Virus record (IMG/VR): IMGVR_UViG_3300045972_000076
Coordinates: 1 to 34,897 of that record
Strand: one strand, 5' to 3'
Source of the DNA: a virus
DNA length: 34,897 nt
This document shows, one piece after another, positions 21,487 through 30,510 of the stretch. The position numbers and the translations under genes were made by a program. Position 1 is the stretch's first letter. Each line of letters begins with the position of its first letter. The notes under the pieces were generated by a model. It saw nothing but the letters and a program-made list of their open reading frames with translations, made no database searches and was not told the DNA's origin.

Positions 21487-24294
21487 ATGACAAAAGAAGT
21501 ATTCCAGTTAGAGGTACAGGTAACAACTGCACCTGCACTTACCGGTCTTAATCTAGTTGATAAAAAACTTAAAGATATTAAGGATTCATCAGAAAAGATA
21601 GGTAAAGGTGCAAGTGCATCTGGTATTAACTCGTTAACGACTGCAACAAAAGGATTAACATCCGCATTATCTGGTCTAGGCTCAATTATTGCTCTGGTTG
21701 GGTTTGGCAAGATAGTATCAGAGACAGTTCAATCAATTGCGGCATTTGAGACACTGAATACTATTTTAGATACTGTTACAGGCAGTTCAAAGGGTGCAGC
21801 AGATGCACTTGCATTAATTCAAACGGTATCTAAGCAAACATCTTTTAGCATACAAGAGATTGGTGCATCATTTATCAATTTACAGGCTAATGGTATAAAG
21901 CCAACCGAATCTCAATTAAAATTATTTGCCGATGTAGCATCAGTTACAGGTAACAAAGTACAAGCTCTTACAGCAATTACTAATCTATTTGCTCGTAATA
22001 TGCAGGGTGGTTTAGGCATTGAAGATCTTAACATACTTGCAAATCAAGGTATTCCTGTTTATGATATTCTAGCAAAGAAACTAGGTGTTGCTCGTTTACA
22101 AATTGCACAATTAGGACAAACAGCAGAAGGTGCAAGATTAATTTTAGGTACTCTACAATCCGAATTAGGATCTAGGTTTGGTGGCCAATCAGAAAAGAAT
22201 CTACAAACACTTAGTGGACAATTTGATTTACTAAAGAATAACTTAATTGGGCTAGGTGTTGCAGTCGGTGAAGGCGGCACTAAACAAGGGTTAACAGATT
22301 TAGTAAAGAGTATCAATGATCTAACGGTCGCTCTTAAACCACTTGCTACTGCACTTGGAGGAGAATTAGGTACTGCTCTTAAAGGTATCGGAACTGCGGT
22401 AACAGCTACAGGTAATACTTTTAGGTGGCTAAATGATCATTTACTAATGATTGCATCTACACTTGCAGTTGTTGCAGCAGCATTCTTTATGCCGGAAATA
22501 GCAGCATTTGTAGTTTCAATAAGAGTATTAATTACTGGTATAGGTCTATTAATACGCAATTGGGCGGCATTGATGGAAGGATTATCAGTAAGTAGAGCCA
22601 TATGGGTTGCAATAACAGAGGTAATTGAAACATTAGGTGGTATATTCAGCCGAGCTGGTGGAAAAGCCATTTATGATTGGATAGCAAAATCTGGAGAGGC
22701 TATTGCTGCCGCAACACCAAAATGGCTACAATGGGCAGCGGCCATATTAGGCGTAGGTTATGCTTTAGAGAAGAGTGGAATTGGTAAAGCAGAACCTGGT
22801 AAGACTATTTTACCACCAACTGGTGCAGGCGGCGGCCGTGGTAATGGTGCAGCACAATTAGCAGACTACCAAAAGCAGCAAGAAGACTCGCGCCTGTTAG
22901 CATTACAGCTATTGACCAATCGTGATCAAATTATTAGCAAAATTGTAAAGAATTTGCAGCAAGAAACAGCAGTTATAGGGCTGAATAAGCAAAAGGCAGA
23001 AGAGCAGAATAAGATCTATGAAGCACAAGCACAAATCCGTGATACACTTTCTAAAGGTATTAAACGTGATGGTGAAACTCAATTAGATTTTGAGAAACGT
23101 ATTGATGCTGAAGCAAGTTCTTTAGTACAAGCAAAAGCCGGAGAGATCCGCGCAGCAGTTGCAGCAAAGTATACAAAAGAACTTCAGTGGCAATTAAAGC
23201 AATTAAAAGAGAATGCAGACTTTGAATTAGGAATGATCGGCAAGTCATCTAACGAAATTGAACGCCAAACAAAATTACGTGAACAATTAGTTGCCTTAGG
23301 TATAAAAGATACTGCAACAACTAAACAAAAGGCTGATTTGCTCGCACAAATTGTTACCCTACAGGATGCTCGCATTAATGAATCACTTTCTAAGAACTTA
23401 ATCGGCATTCAAAAGGAAACAGAGTACTTAAAATTAGGTAATGAAGAGCGCGAAAAACGTATTGCTCTAGATCAAGCAGCATCCGACGCAGGATTTAAGA
23501 ATGCAGAAGAACTCAATAAGTCGCGCCCACAACAAGCAACTCAAATTAGAGAAGCAATCGGTGTTAAGGTTCAAACTGGTATTGATGTTGAGGGTAGAAA
23601 ACAAATTGATCAACTTAAAGAAGAAAGTGGTTTATTAGCAATAACTAACGAACTAGATCGTGAAAGAGAGAAAAAGAAATTAGATATCTATAAAGCTATT
23701 GATCCAGAAGGTAAGGGCAAAAAAGTTAATGAAGCACAAAAGGCGGAAATTGATATTCTACTTGCTCAGATAGAGGCTCAGAATAGACTGTTAGATGTTA
23801 ATAAGAAAATTGAAGATAGTTTCTCAAGTTTAGGTGATGCTGTAAGTAAGTGGGCATTAGGCTCTACTAATGGCATTCAACAAGTTAAGTTGGAATTACT
23901 AAAACTTATTACACTAGAAGCATTTAAATATGTATCAGGTGGTATGCCTACAGGTGCATCGGGTAGTTTTATTAATGGTATATTAGGTGGGTTAAGTGGT
24001 GCAAGAGCCGAAGGCGGCCCTGTTAGTTCTGGTAAATCTTATTTGGTTGGAGAAAAGCGCCCCGAGGTGTTTGTACCATCGACTAACGGTTATATAGTTC
24101 CAAATACGGCTATGTTAAGTACAACAACAGGCGCAACTCACGTGACAATGAGCCCGAATCTGATTATACACGGATCCGTAACTGGACAGACCGAACTGGA
24201 GAATATGTTTGATCAATTTGCAACAGCAATGGCACAAGAAACAAAGAACTTCGTTATTAGCCAACGTGGCCAAAACGGTATTTTAGCGAGATAA
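21487..24294 (+). CDS. Tail tape measure protein
   Basis: The protein has 935 residues. It sets tail length and is later ejected. By the usual 0.15 nm per residue the tail should be about 140 nm. Seen: an N-terminal tape-measure domain (FETLNTILDTVTGSSKGAAD, then QTSFSIQEIGASFINLQANG and LNILANQGIPVYDILAKKLG). A hydrophobic region lies near residues 318-358 (LLMIASTLAVVAAAFFMPEI), able to enter the host membrane, followed by a long Lys/Glu/Gln coiled-coil region (about 460-790). The C-terminus carries GGPVSSGKSYLVGEKRPEVF, a lambda gpH-type ending. The start is six bases after the T-like stop. Confidence 0.95.
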   Translation: MTKEVFQLEVQVTTAPALTGLNLVDKKLKDIKDSSEKIGKGASASGINSLTTATKGLTSALSGLGSIIALVGFGKIVSETVQSIAAFETLNTILDTVTGSSKGAADALALIQTVSKQTSFSIQEIGASFINLQANGIKPTESQLKLFADVASVTGNKVQALTAITNLFARNMQGGLGIEDLNILANQGIPVYDILAKKLGVARLQIAQLGQTAEGARLILGTLQSELGSRFGGQSEKNLQTLSGQFDLLKNNLIGLGVAVGEGGTKQGLTDLVKSINDLTVALKPLATALGGELGTALKGIGTAVTATGNTFRWLNDHLLMIASTLAVVAAAFFMPEIAAFVVSIRVLITGIGLLIRNWAALMEGLSVSRAIWVAITEVIETLGGIFSRAGGKAIYDWIAKSGEAIAAATPKWLQWAAAILGVGYALEKSGIGKAEPGKTILPPTGAGGGRGNGAAQLADYQKQQEDSRLLALQLLTNRDQIISKIVKNLQQETAVIGLNKQKAEEQNKIYEAQAQIRDTLSKGIKRDGETQLDFEKRIDAEASSLVQAKAGEIRAAVAAKYTKELQWQLKQLKENADFELGMIGKSSNEIERQTKLREQLVALGIKDTATTKQKADLLAQIVTLQDARINESLSKNLIGIQKETEYLKLGNEEREKRIALDQAASDAGFKNAEELNKSRPQQATQIREAIGVKVQTGIDVEGRKQIDQLKEESGLLAITNELDREREKKKLDIYKAIDPEGKGKKVNEAQKAEIDILLAQIEAQNRLLDVNKKIEDSFSSLGDAVSKWALGSTNGIQQVKLELLKLITLEAFKYVSGGMPTGASGSFINGILGGLSGARAEGGPVSSGKSYLVGEKRPEVFVPSTNGYIVPNTAMLSTTTGATHVTMSPNLIIHGSVTGQTELENMFDQFATAMAQETKNFVISQRGQNGILAR

Positions 24295-24295
24295 T

Positions 24296-24649
24296 ATGGC
24301 AACAACATACCCAACAATTATATACGGACAAGGTAGTAGAATAGATACTAACCCAAGACTTATTGATACACCATATGGTGATGGATATCAGCAAGTAACA
24401 GCCGATGGTATTAACTATTTGCCACGTAGCGGATCTCTAGAGCATCCGCTAATCGATAATACTACAGCAGCAACTTTACTTGCATTCATAAAAGCAAATA
24501 GTGGTGGCCAAATTGTTACAATAATAGACTATATGGAAGATCCAACAGGTGCAACAACACTCAATGTTAGAATTAGAAGTTGGTCTAAAACAACAGATGG
24601 TATTGCAAATACATATACAGTAAACTTTGTAGAGGCGTTTGGATCATAA
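24296..24649 (+). CDS. Minor tail protein, lambda gpM-like
   Basis: The protein has 117 residues, starting one base after the tape measure stop. The N-terminus (PTIIYGQGSRIDTNPRLIDT, then PYGDGYQQVTADGINYLPRS) matches the Phage_min_tail family (gpM), which sits at the tail tip near the tube start. The remainder is short strands (GQIVTIIDYMEDPTGATTLN). Its stop overlaps the L-like gene start (ATAATGG). The M-L-J order is as in lambda. Confidence 0.82.
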   Translation: MATTYPTIIYGQGSRIDTNPRLIDTPYGDGYQQVTADGINYLPRSGSLEHPLIDNTTAATLLAFIKANSGGQIVTIIDYMEDPTGATTLNVRIRSWSKTTDGIANTYTVNFVEAFGS

Positions 24650-25446
24650 TGGTAACACAAGCATCAAAATTAGCAGTTGGTTCACTAACCACAATGATGA
24701 GTATCGATTTTTCGAGATGCATTAGTTTTACACCAACTGGAACAACTACTTTAAACTTTAGTTCGAATAGAAATGGCGGATCGAATATCACTTATAATGG
24801 AACTACATATGAATATGTAGGTTTTGACACAAGTGGCTTCTCGAGTGAGTTAAATGGAAAAGCACCGGCGCCAGTTATCACATTTGATAAGGCAAGTTTG
24901 TTATCTAATACAAATTACACAACATTGTGGGATCAATTTACAGCACAAACAGGTGAAGAATATTTCGACTGGCGTGGCGCGATTGTACAAATATTTCGTA
25001 CAATCAATTTAGATACTACTCAACAATTAAGTCTACAAGAATATGTAGTTGCACAAGTTAATAAAGTTACATCATCTGTAGTCGAAGTGCAATTAGCAGT
25101 TAGTTTAGGTATTGATAGAATTAGTGGAAATAGTATTCAAACTTTATCAATGAACCGCTGTGCATTGCGTTACAGAACTTGGAACGGAACTGGATTTGAT
25201 TATACAGCCGAATCTGCCGGTGGTTGCCCATATGGTAATCCTACAACGGTAAGTAATTGGAGTGCAGTACCTAGTTTTGGTGTTTTGTATTTTACAAACA
25301 CCGATCAGCAGTTAGCAGACGCTAATAAAAACTTAGATAAATGTAGTTACAGTGTTAAAGGTTGTCAATCAAGATTTGATCCAAATAAAGATGGATTAAC
25401 ATTACCATTTGTGGGTCTATACAGCCCATCAACAATAGGAAAATAA
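24649..25446 (+). CDS. Minor tail protein, lambda gpL-like, with four-cysteine cluster
   Basis: The protein has 265 residues. In lambda gpL, a tail-tip hub protein, four cysteines in the C-terminal domain bind a 4Fe-4S cluster. Here four cysteines occur at 171 (NRCALRYR), 193 (GGCPYG), 232 (DKCSYS) and 239 (KGCQSRFD); the last pair has the same 7-residue spacing. The N-terminal domain is beta-rich (SIDFSRCISFTPTGTTTLNF, then YEYVGFDTSGFSSELNGKAP), typical of the family. An earlier cysteine (in FSRC) also exists. It is followed directly by the J-like gene. A K-like peptidase normally next to L is missing, so the tail tip is simplified. Confidence 0.85.
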   Translation: MVTQASKLAVGSLTTMMSIDFSRCISFTPTGTTTLNFSSNRNGGSNITYNGTTYEYVGFDTSGFSSELNGKAPAPVITFDKASLLSNTNYTTLWDQFTAQTGEEYFDWRGAIVQIFRTINLDTTQQLSLQEYVVAQVNKVTSSVVEVQLAVSLGIDRISGNSIQTLSMNRCALRYRTWNGTGFDYTAESAGGCPYGNPTTVSNWSAVPSFGVLYFTNTDQQLADANKNLDKCSYSVKGCQSRFDPNKDGLTLPFVGLYSPSTIGK

Positions 25447-28400
25447 ATGGCAGATATTCTAAAATCAGTTTCAAGTGCTTTTGCGAACACAAGTGACGCA
25501 AGAATCGATTACCACGTAGTTGAAAAAGGATCTGCAAGTTTAATTACTGGCGTTTATGATCAAACCGACCCATTTACACAGGGCTTCTATCGTAAACCCG
25601 ATATAACAGGTACGGGTGACACAACTAAATTAGCTTTGATCTATGGTCAAGCGATGATTACACCATTCTTAGTTGATGCAGGTGTATCTAGTTCTACAAA
25701 CGACCCATCGAGCATCTTAACAACATATCGTTTCATTACAGGTGATGGAACTAATAGTGGTATCCCAAATGGCCCAAATGGCTCACCATTAGAAAATATA
25801 TATATTAAAGATCCAAATGGTATTCCACAGCCGGTTGTCAATGACTCTGGTCAACCAAGTTTAGGTAATGTAATTTTAGCAAGTGCTTTGGGTGCTGCAA
25901 TTAGTTCTGCACCAAAGTTATGGAATGCTCTTACAAGTTCATCTACTGCTAAGACAGGAACTGTAGATCCTATTACAGGTAAGCCTATTTTAAGTGCTGA
26001 AGCACAAAAGGCAGCAGCAACAGCAGCACAAATATCAATTGGACAATTATCAGATGTAAGTGACGCCGGTAAAGGTCAAGATTATGTTTTAACATATGAT
26101 GCAACACAATTAAAATGGGTACCAAAATCGTTTAATGAGTTAACAGGCGGAGTATTTGGATCTAGTACAATCTGTGGCGGAGCGGGTGGTACGGGTGGTA
26201 GTGGCGGCGCCGGAGGTAGTGGCGGCACTGGAGGTACGGGTGGTAGTGGCGGAGCAGGATCATCGCCACCTGTTACAGTTGACCCGTGTTATCCAACTGT
26301 AAGTTTTGTTAACTATCCGTGTGTTACAGCATCTACAACAACTTTAGGAAGTATGGTATTGTTACCGACACTTGCTAATACCGCATCAAACGAATATACA
26401 CAAAGTATCCCGGTTGTTGGAACAAAAGGTGTCGAACTTCACTTTAATGCACAAGGTAACGGTAAGAAAGCAGTATGGAAAATGGCAGCAGGTAGTGCAA
26501 ATAGCTGTGATGTTACGAGTGATTTTGCTTGCTTTACCGATCCAAATAAAACAACAGTTGAGAGCCCTGGTGGCACGACAGAGATTGATTATTTAGATCC
26601 ATCGGAGTTTGATATTCAAATATGCTTAACAGCAAACATCTGCGGAAGTGAATATCTAATTTATAAGACTACATTAGTTGAAGCAGCATTAAGTAAAGCA
26701 CCTTATACATTTTCTACAACAATTAATTGGGCGGACACTAAGATTGCCAATCTGCTTGTAAAATATCCTGGTCAAGTTTTTAATGCAACAACACCAAATG
26801 TAAAACTTTATCTATCACGTACAGATACCTGTGGTAGTGAGTTTGGTCTATACTTTGAAGGTTATAAAAGAATATTAGGTGATACATATTTCTCGCCTGT
26901 AAGAGTCCCACAAACATCATCGTCAACAACACCAAAGCCTACACCAATTATTGTTAAAGCAGACGATGGCAAACAGCCGGATACACCACCAAGTGGAGGC
27001 GGTATGAGTGCACCATCGTGCCCTGTCGAAGTTGTTATACCCGGGACATTACCAACGACAGGTAGCCCTGGTGCAGCAGGTGGTAGTGGTAGTGCAGGTA
27101 CTTCAGGGGTGGCAGGCACAGCAGGTAGTTGTACAACAATTAATACCACACCGGTGCCGCAACCATCTATTTCGTTATCTAATCCGTGTACAAAACAATA
27201 CGGTACTCAAACTGTTGCCGGTATCTATGATGCAGTAGCAATGCCTGCGTTAACATTATCATCTGGCATTGCATCAACTACAGTTACAGTTGAATACTCG
27301 ATTGAGACAGGTAGTGGAACTTTTAGTTTAAGTGGTGCTATTCCTGGAACAGTAAGTTCTGCAATTACAATTTCGACTTTAACATTTACTGGTCCTACAG
27401 CCGATATTCAAACTGCATCTGCATTAGTTAGATTCGTGCCCGATGCCGTAAATAAAGATGAAATTGCTTATACAGTTATTATTACAAATGCAGATGGAAC
27501 AAATGCGGGTACTGGTTGTACAATAGTTCCAATAACATTAGTTACAAATACCAACCAAGCAGCATCTGCACAATTAGTGATTAGTTCATCCTCAACAGGT
27601 GGTACTGCATTAGTACACTTAACATTTAACGGAAAGACTGTTAATTTAACAAGTGGTGCAGTAGCATATACTACATCGCCGACTGTAACAGCAGCAAATA
27701 TTGCATCTAATATTAATGCTAATGTTGCATTTCAAACTGCTTTAGATCCAACTGATCCTGCTTGGTTGCCAAATGTAAAAGCGACATCTAATGCAGGAAC
27801 AATCACTGTAACTGCACCAGCAGCAGGCGGTAGTGATTTTAACGGAATGACTTTAACAGCCGACTTAACAAGTGGATTTGTTTTAGGTACTTCTAACACA
27901 ACATTCTTAGGTGGTATTACTAAATCTATTAATGACTTTTTAGCAAATAATATTCCAAATTGGGATAAAGTATCAGATGTACTTTTAGGTATTGCTGGTA
28001 ATGTATTAGGTGCAGTAGCAGCTAATATGATTATGAATAATGCAAGTCAATTACAGATTAGTATTCCAGCAACTGTAAATCCTACAGATGTTGCATTCCT
28101 ATATCGTGGTAGAATTGTTGCTGTGCCAAATGAATATGATGCAGTTAATAGAAGTGGCCACCCAGCATCTTATGCTGCATTTAGCGGTGTTTGGAAGCAA
28201 AGTTGGACACAAAATCCAATTTGGTGCCTATATGACTTCATTACAAATAAGAAATACGGCTTAGGTAATGATATTATTTTAACCACTGCTCAAAATACAG
28301 CATTGATGAATGACATCTTTACAATAGGTGCGTACTGCGACACAATTACAACCACGAGTAGTGGTGTAAATCAGCCTTTATTCAGCCTAAATACTGTTAT

Positions 28401-30483
28401 TACAGATGGTACGAAGCTTCAGATATTACAGCAACTTTGCTCGGTGTTCTATGGCGCCTATATTTTCAATAATGGCGGCTTAAGAATTACTTGCGATAAG
28501 CAATCAACGAATATTAAACTTTTAGTAAATCAAGCCAATGCAGGTGAGTTTACAAAAGCGTTAACATCCTCTAAGAACTTTGTTAATAAAGTAAGACTTT
28601 CTTATGTTGAACCAAGTAATTTTTATACAGAAGAAATTATTGTTGCAGAAAACTCTGTAGCGATATCTAAGTGGGGTGAGAAAGTATCAGATGTAATTAG
28701 TTTTGGTTGTACAGATGTGGATCAAGCAACTCGATATGCAACTTGGATACTTAACAGCGAAATTCAAAACTCGATTAATGTTTCTTATACCGGTGGATTA
28801 GATCATTATAACTTAGTGCCCGGTGATTTAGTTGAGTTTTACGATAGTAACGAACGTGGCAAACGCCGCTCAGGTAGAATTGTCTCTCAATCGGGTACGA
28901 CTGTGGTAGTTGACTCACCTATTGTAAGCGTTGCAGGTGATTATTTTAGTTTGATGTTGAGTGATGGCACAGTTCATCAAACTACTATCGCATCTAAATC
29001 AGGAACTACTATTACTTTAACAGCAGCACCATCGGTTGCGGCAGATCCGTATGCAACATTTATTGCAGCCGCATCTGCACAAGGTAGAAAACTATATAAA
29101 GTAATTAAGATTAACGAAACATCGAATAGTAAGTTTGCAATCAACTTGCAATATTACAATCCAAATAAGTTTGTATCGCTTGCTACAAGTACAGTCCCTA
29201 GTGTTCCAACAAATACTAGAGTGTCGCGTAGAAACTCATCTCAGATTTACTTAGAGTGGGATGCATCTACACAAACATCTGGCCCTGGTGTTGCTGGTTA
29301 TAAAGTTTATGCAAATCACAACTATACAACACCAGTTGCTACTGTGACGACTAATAAGGCAACTATTAGTGGGTTATCTACTGCTACAAATTATGATTTA
29401 CAAATTGCTGCATACTCGTTAGATAGTACACCAATCACTTCGGTACCAAGTACAGATTTTTATACATTTACTAGAGCAAATTATTATAGTATATCGGCAT
29501 TCGGTGGCGGTTCGATTGCATATTCTTTTGATTCACTTGCAACTTTAACAGCAGGTGGAACAACTATAGTCGATAATTGGTTTGCTATAGCTGCAGGTAA
29601 AAATGTTGCCGTAACTTTTGCAGCATCATCTAATATAATGGCATACAAGATAATAGCCGGGACAGGTGGAACAGTTTGGATATCACAAACATTAGCACAC
29701 ACCACAACAAGTGCAGGTTGGGTTTATACATACTCTGCTCTAGCAAGTGGTGGTGCAGGTCAGTGGGTAGCAATATCACAAAATGAAACATATGCTCTAT
29801 ATTCTGCAGATGGTGTAACTTGGACACCATCTACTATGCCAGTTGCTGCAACTTGGCAAACACCAACATTTATTAATGGTATTTGGTTAACAATCGGTAG
29901 TGGTAGTTCGATTGCTGCAACATCTACAGATGGTATTACTTGGACGCAACGTGCAATGCCGGCAACAGCAGTGTGGAATGCACCAAGTGCAGGTTATGAT
30001 AGATTTGTCGTTATGTCGAATTCATCGTCAAATGTTGCACTTATGACACAAGATGGTATTAACTGGACACAAGCAACTATGCCATCCACTCAAAGTTGGA
30101 GATTTCCAACGTTCTTTGGTGGTAAGTGGGTTTCTATGTCAAATGCAAGTACAGCAGGTGCATATTCATATGATGGTATTACTTGGAGTACAATTACATT
30201 ACCAGTATCTAACTTAAACCGTCCAAGTTATGGTAACGGAATTTGGGTTGCATTAAGTAATACATCCGGAACTGCATATGCAACATCTACAGATGGTATT
30301 TCGTGGACATCTAGAACACTACCAGTGAGCGGGTTGTGGAGAAATACATCGTTTGGTGATGGTGTGTTTATGACAGTCATTAATGGTAGTGATAATAAGT
30401 TTATGAAATCAACAGATGGTATTTCGTGGACATCTATGACATTACCGTCAACAGCTAATTGGCAATCACCAAACTATGCTTAA
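25447..30483 (+). CDS. Tail tip attachment / receptor-binding protein, lambda gpJ-like
   Basis: The protein has 1678 residues, the largest here. Order: an N-terminal hub part (1-240, LKSVSSAFANTSDARIDYHV); a Gly-rich collagen-like run (about 244-275); a beta domain with many Cys; a second Gly-rich run (about 539-562); an Ig-like region (about 570-690); a gpJ central domain (about 870-1250, with VAFLYRGRIVAVPNEYDAVN and LVPGDLVEFYDSNERGKRR); a fibronectin type III domain (about 1252-1340); and a C-terminal propeller-like repeat region (about 1431-1678) with six Ser/Thr-x-Asp-Gly-x-x-Trp units. It should recognise the receptor and open the tail. The repeats replace the variable end of lambda J. 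Confidence 0.9.
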   Translation: MADILKSVSSAFANTSDARIDYHVVEKGSASLITGVYDQTDPFTQGFYRKPDITGTGDTTKLALIYGQAMITPFLVDAGVSSSTNDPSSILTTYRFITGDGTNSGIPNGPNGSPLENIYIKDPNGIPQPVVNDSGQPSLGNVILASALGAAISSAPKLWNALTSSSTAKTGTVDPITGKPILSAEAQKAAATAAQISIGQLSDVSDAGKGQDYVLTYDATQLKWVPKSFNELTGGVFGSSTICGGAGGTGGSGGAGGSGGTGGTGGSGGAGSSPPVTVDPCYPTVSFVNYPCVTASTTTLGSMVLLPTLANTASNEYTQSIPVVGTKGVELHFNAQGNGKKAVWKMAAGSANSCDVTSDFACFTDPNKTTVESPGGTTEIDYLDPSEFDIQICLTANICGSEYLIYKTTLVEAALSKAPYTFSTTINWADTKIANLLVKYPGQVFNATTPNVKLYLSRTDTCGSEFGLYFEGYKRILGDTYFSPVRVPQTSSSTTPKPTPIIVKADDGKQPDTPPSGGGMSAPSCPVEVVIPGTLPTTGSPGAAGGSGSAGTSGVAGTAGSCTTINTTPVPQPSISLSNPCTKQYGTQTVAGIYDAVAMPALTLSSGIASTTVTVEYSIETGSGTFSLSGAIPGTVSSAITISTLTFTGPTADIQTASALVRFVPDAVNKDEIAYTVIITNADGTNAGTGCTIVPITLVTNTNQAASAQLVISSSSTGGTALVHLTFNGKTVNLTSGAVAYTTSPTVTAANIASNINANVAFQTALDPTDPAWLPNVKATSNAGTITVTAPAAGGSDFNGMTLTADLTSGFVLGTSNTTFLGGITKSINDFLANNIPNWDKVSDVLLGIAGNVLGAVAANMIMNNASQLQISIPATVNPTDVAFLYRGRIVAVPNEYDAVNRSGHPASYAAFSGVWKQSWTQNPIWCLYDFITNKKYGLGNDIILTTAQNTALMNDIFTIGAYCDTITTTSSGVNQPLFSLNTVITDGTKLQILQQLCSVFYGAYIFNNGGLRITCDKQSTNIKLLVNQANAGEFTKALTSSKNFVNKVRLSYVEPSNFYTEEIIVAENSVAISKWGEKVSDVISFGCTDVDQATRYATWILNSEIQNSINVSYTGGLDHYNLVPGDLVEFYDSNERGKRRSGRIVSQSGTTVVVDSPIVSVAGDYFSLMLSDGTVHQTTIASKSGTTITLTAAPSVAADPYATFIAAASAQGRKLYKVIKINETSNSKFAINLQYYNPNKFVSLATSTVPSVPTNTRVSRRNSSQIYLEWDASTQTSGPGVAGYKVYANHNYTTPVATVTTNKATISGLSTATNYDLQIAAYSLDSTPITSVPSTDFYTFTRANYYSISAFGGGSIAYSFDSLATLTAGGTTIVDNWFAIAAGKNVAVTFAASSNIMAYKIIAGTGGTVWISQTLAHTTTSAGWVYTYSALASGGAGQWVAISQNETYALYSADGVTWTPSTMPVAATWQTPTFINGIWLTIGSGSSIAATSTDGITWTQRAMPATAVWNAPSAGYDRFVVMSNSSSNVALMTQDGINWTQATMPSTQSWRFPTFFGGKWVSMSNASTAGAYSYDGITWSTITLPVSNLNRPSYGNGIWVALSNTSGTAYATSTDGISWTSRTLPVSGLWRNTSFGDGVFMTVINGSDNKFMKSTDGISWTSMTLPSTANWQSPNYA
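26178..26265 (+). repeat. Gly-rich, collagen-like coding repeat in the J-like gene
   Basis: Short units of GGNGGTNNTGGNGG encode GGAGGTGGSGGAGGSGG and similar. This gives a flexible linker between the hub and a Cys-containing beta domain; a second, shorter run lies at about 27060-27130. Confidence 0.75.
29796..30435 (+). repeat. Six tandem 120-123-bp coding repeats (Asp-box-like) in the J-like gene
   Basis: Units share the core GATGGTATTNNTTGGAC, encoding (S/T)xDG(I/V)xWT, near 29814, 29934, 30054, 30174, 30294 and 30417. Period 40-41 residues fits blades of a beta-propeller, a common glycan-binding fold; a degenerate seventh unit may precede them (about 29580-29720). Confidence 0.75.
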
Positions 30484-30485
30484 TA

Positions 30486-30493
30486 GATAAATA
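30486..30493 (+). promoter_or_regulatory. Late-promoter-like motif GATAAATA (copy 7), distal tail genes
   Basis: It lies 25 bases before the next start, just after the J-like stop. The 19-base stretch AGATAAATATTGAATAAGG (30485-30503) recurs exactly at 33086-33104. Confidence 0.6.
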
Positions 30494-30510
30494 TTGAATA
30501 AGGGGACACT

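Noticed and set aside
25336-25343. GATAAATG and similar near matches (also GATAAATT at about 33127) as further late motifs
   Set aside because: They lie inside genes and lack the final A, so they are probably chance in AT-rich DNA.
26178-26265. Short regular repeats in the J-like gene as a CRISPR-like array
   Set aside because: They are in-frame Gly codon repeats with no unique spacers.
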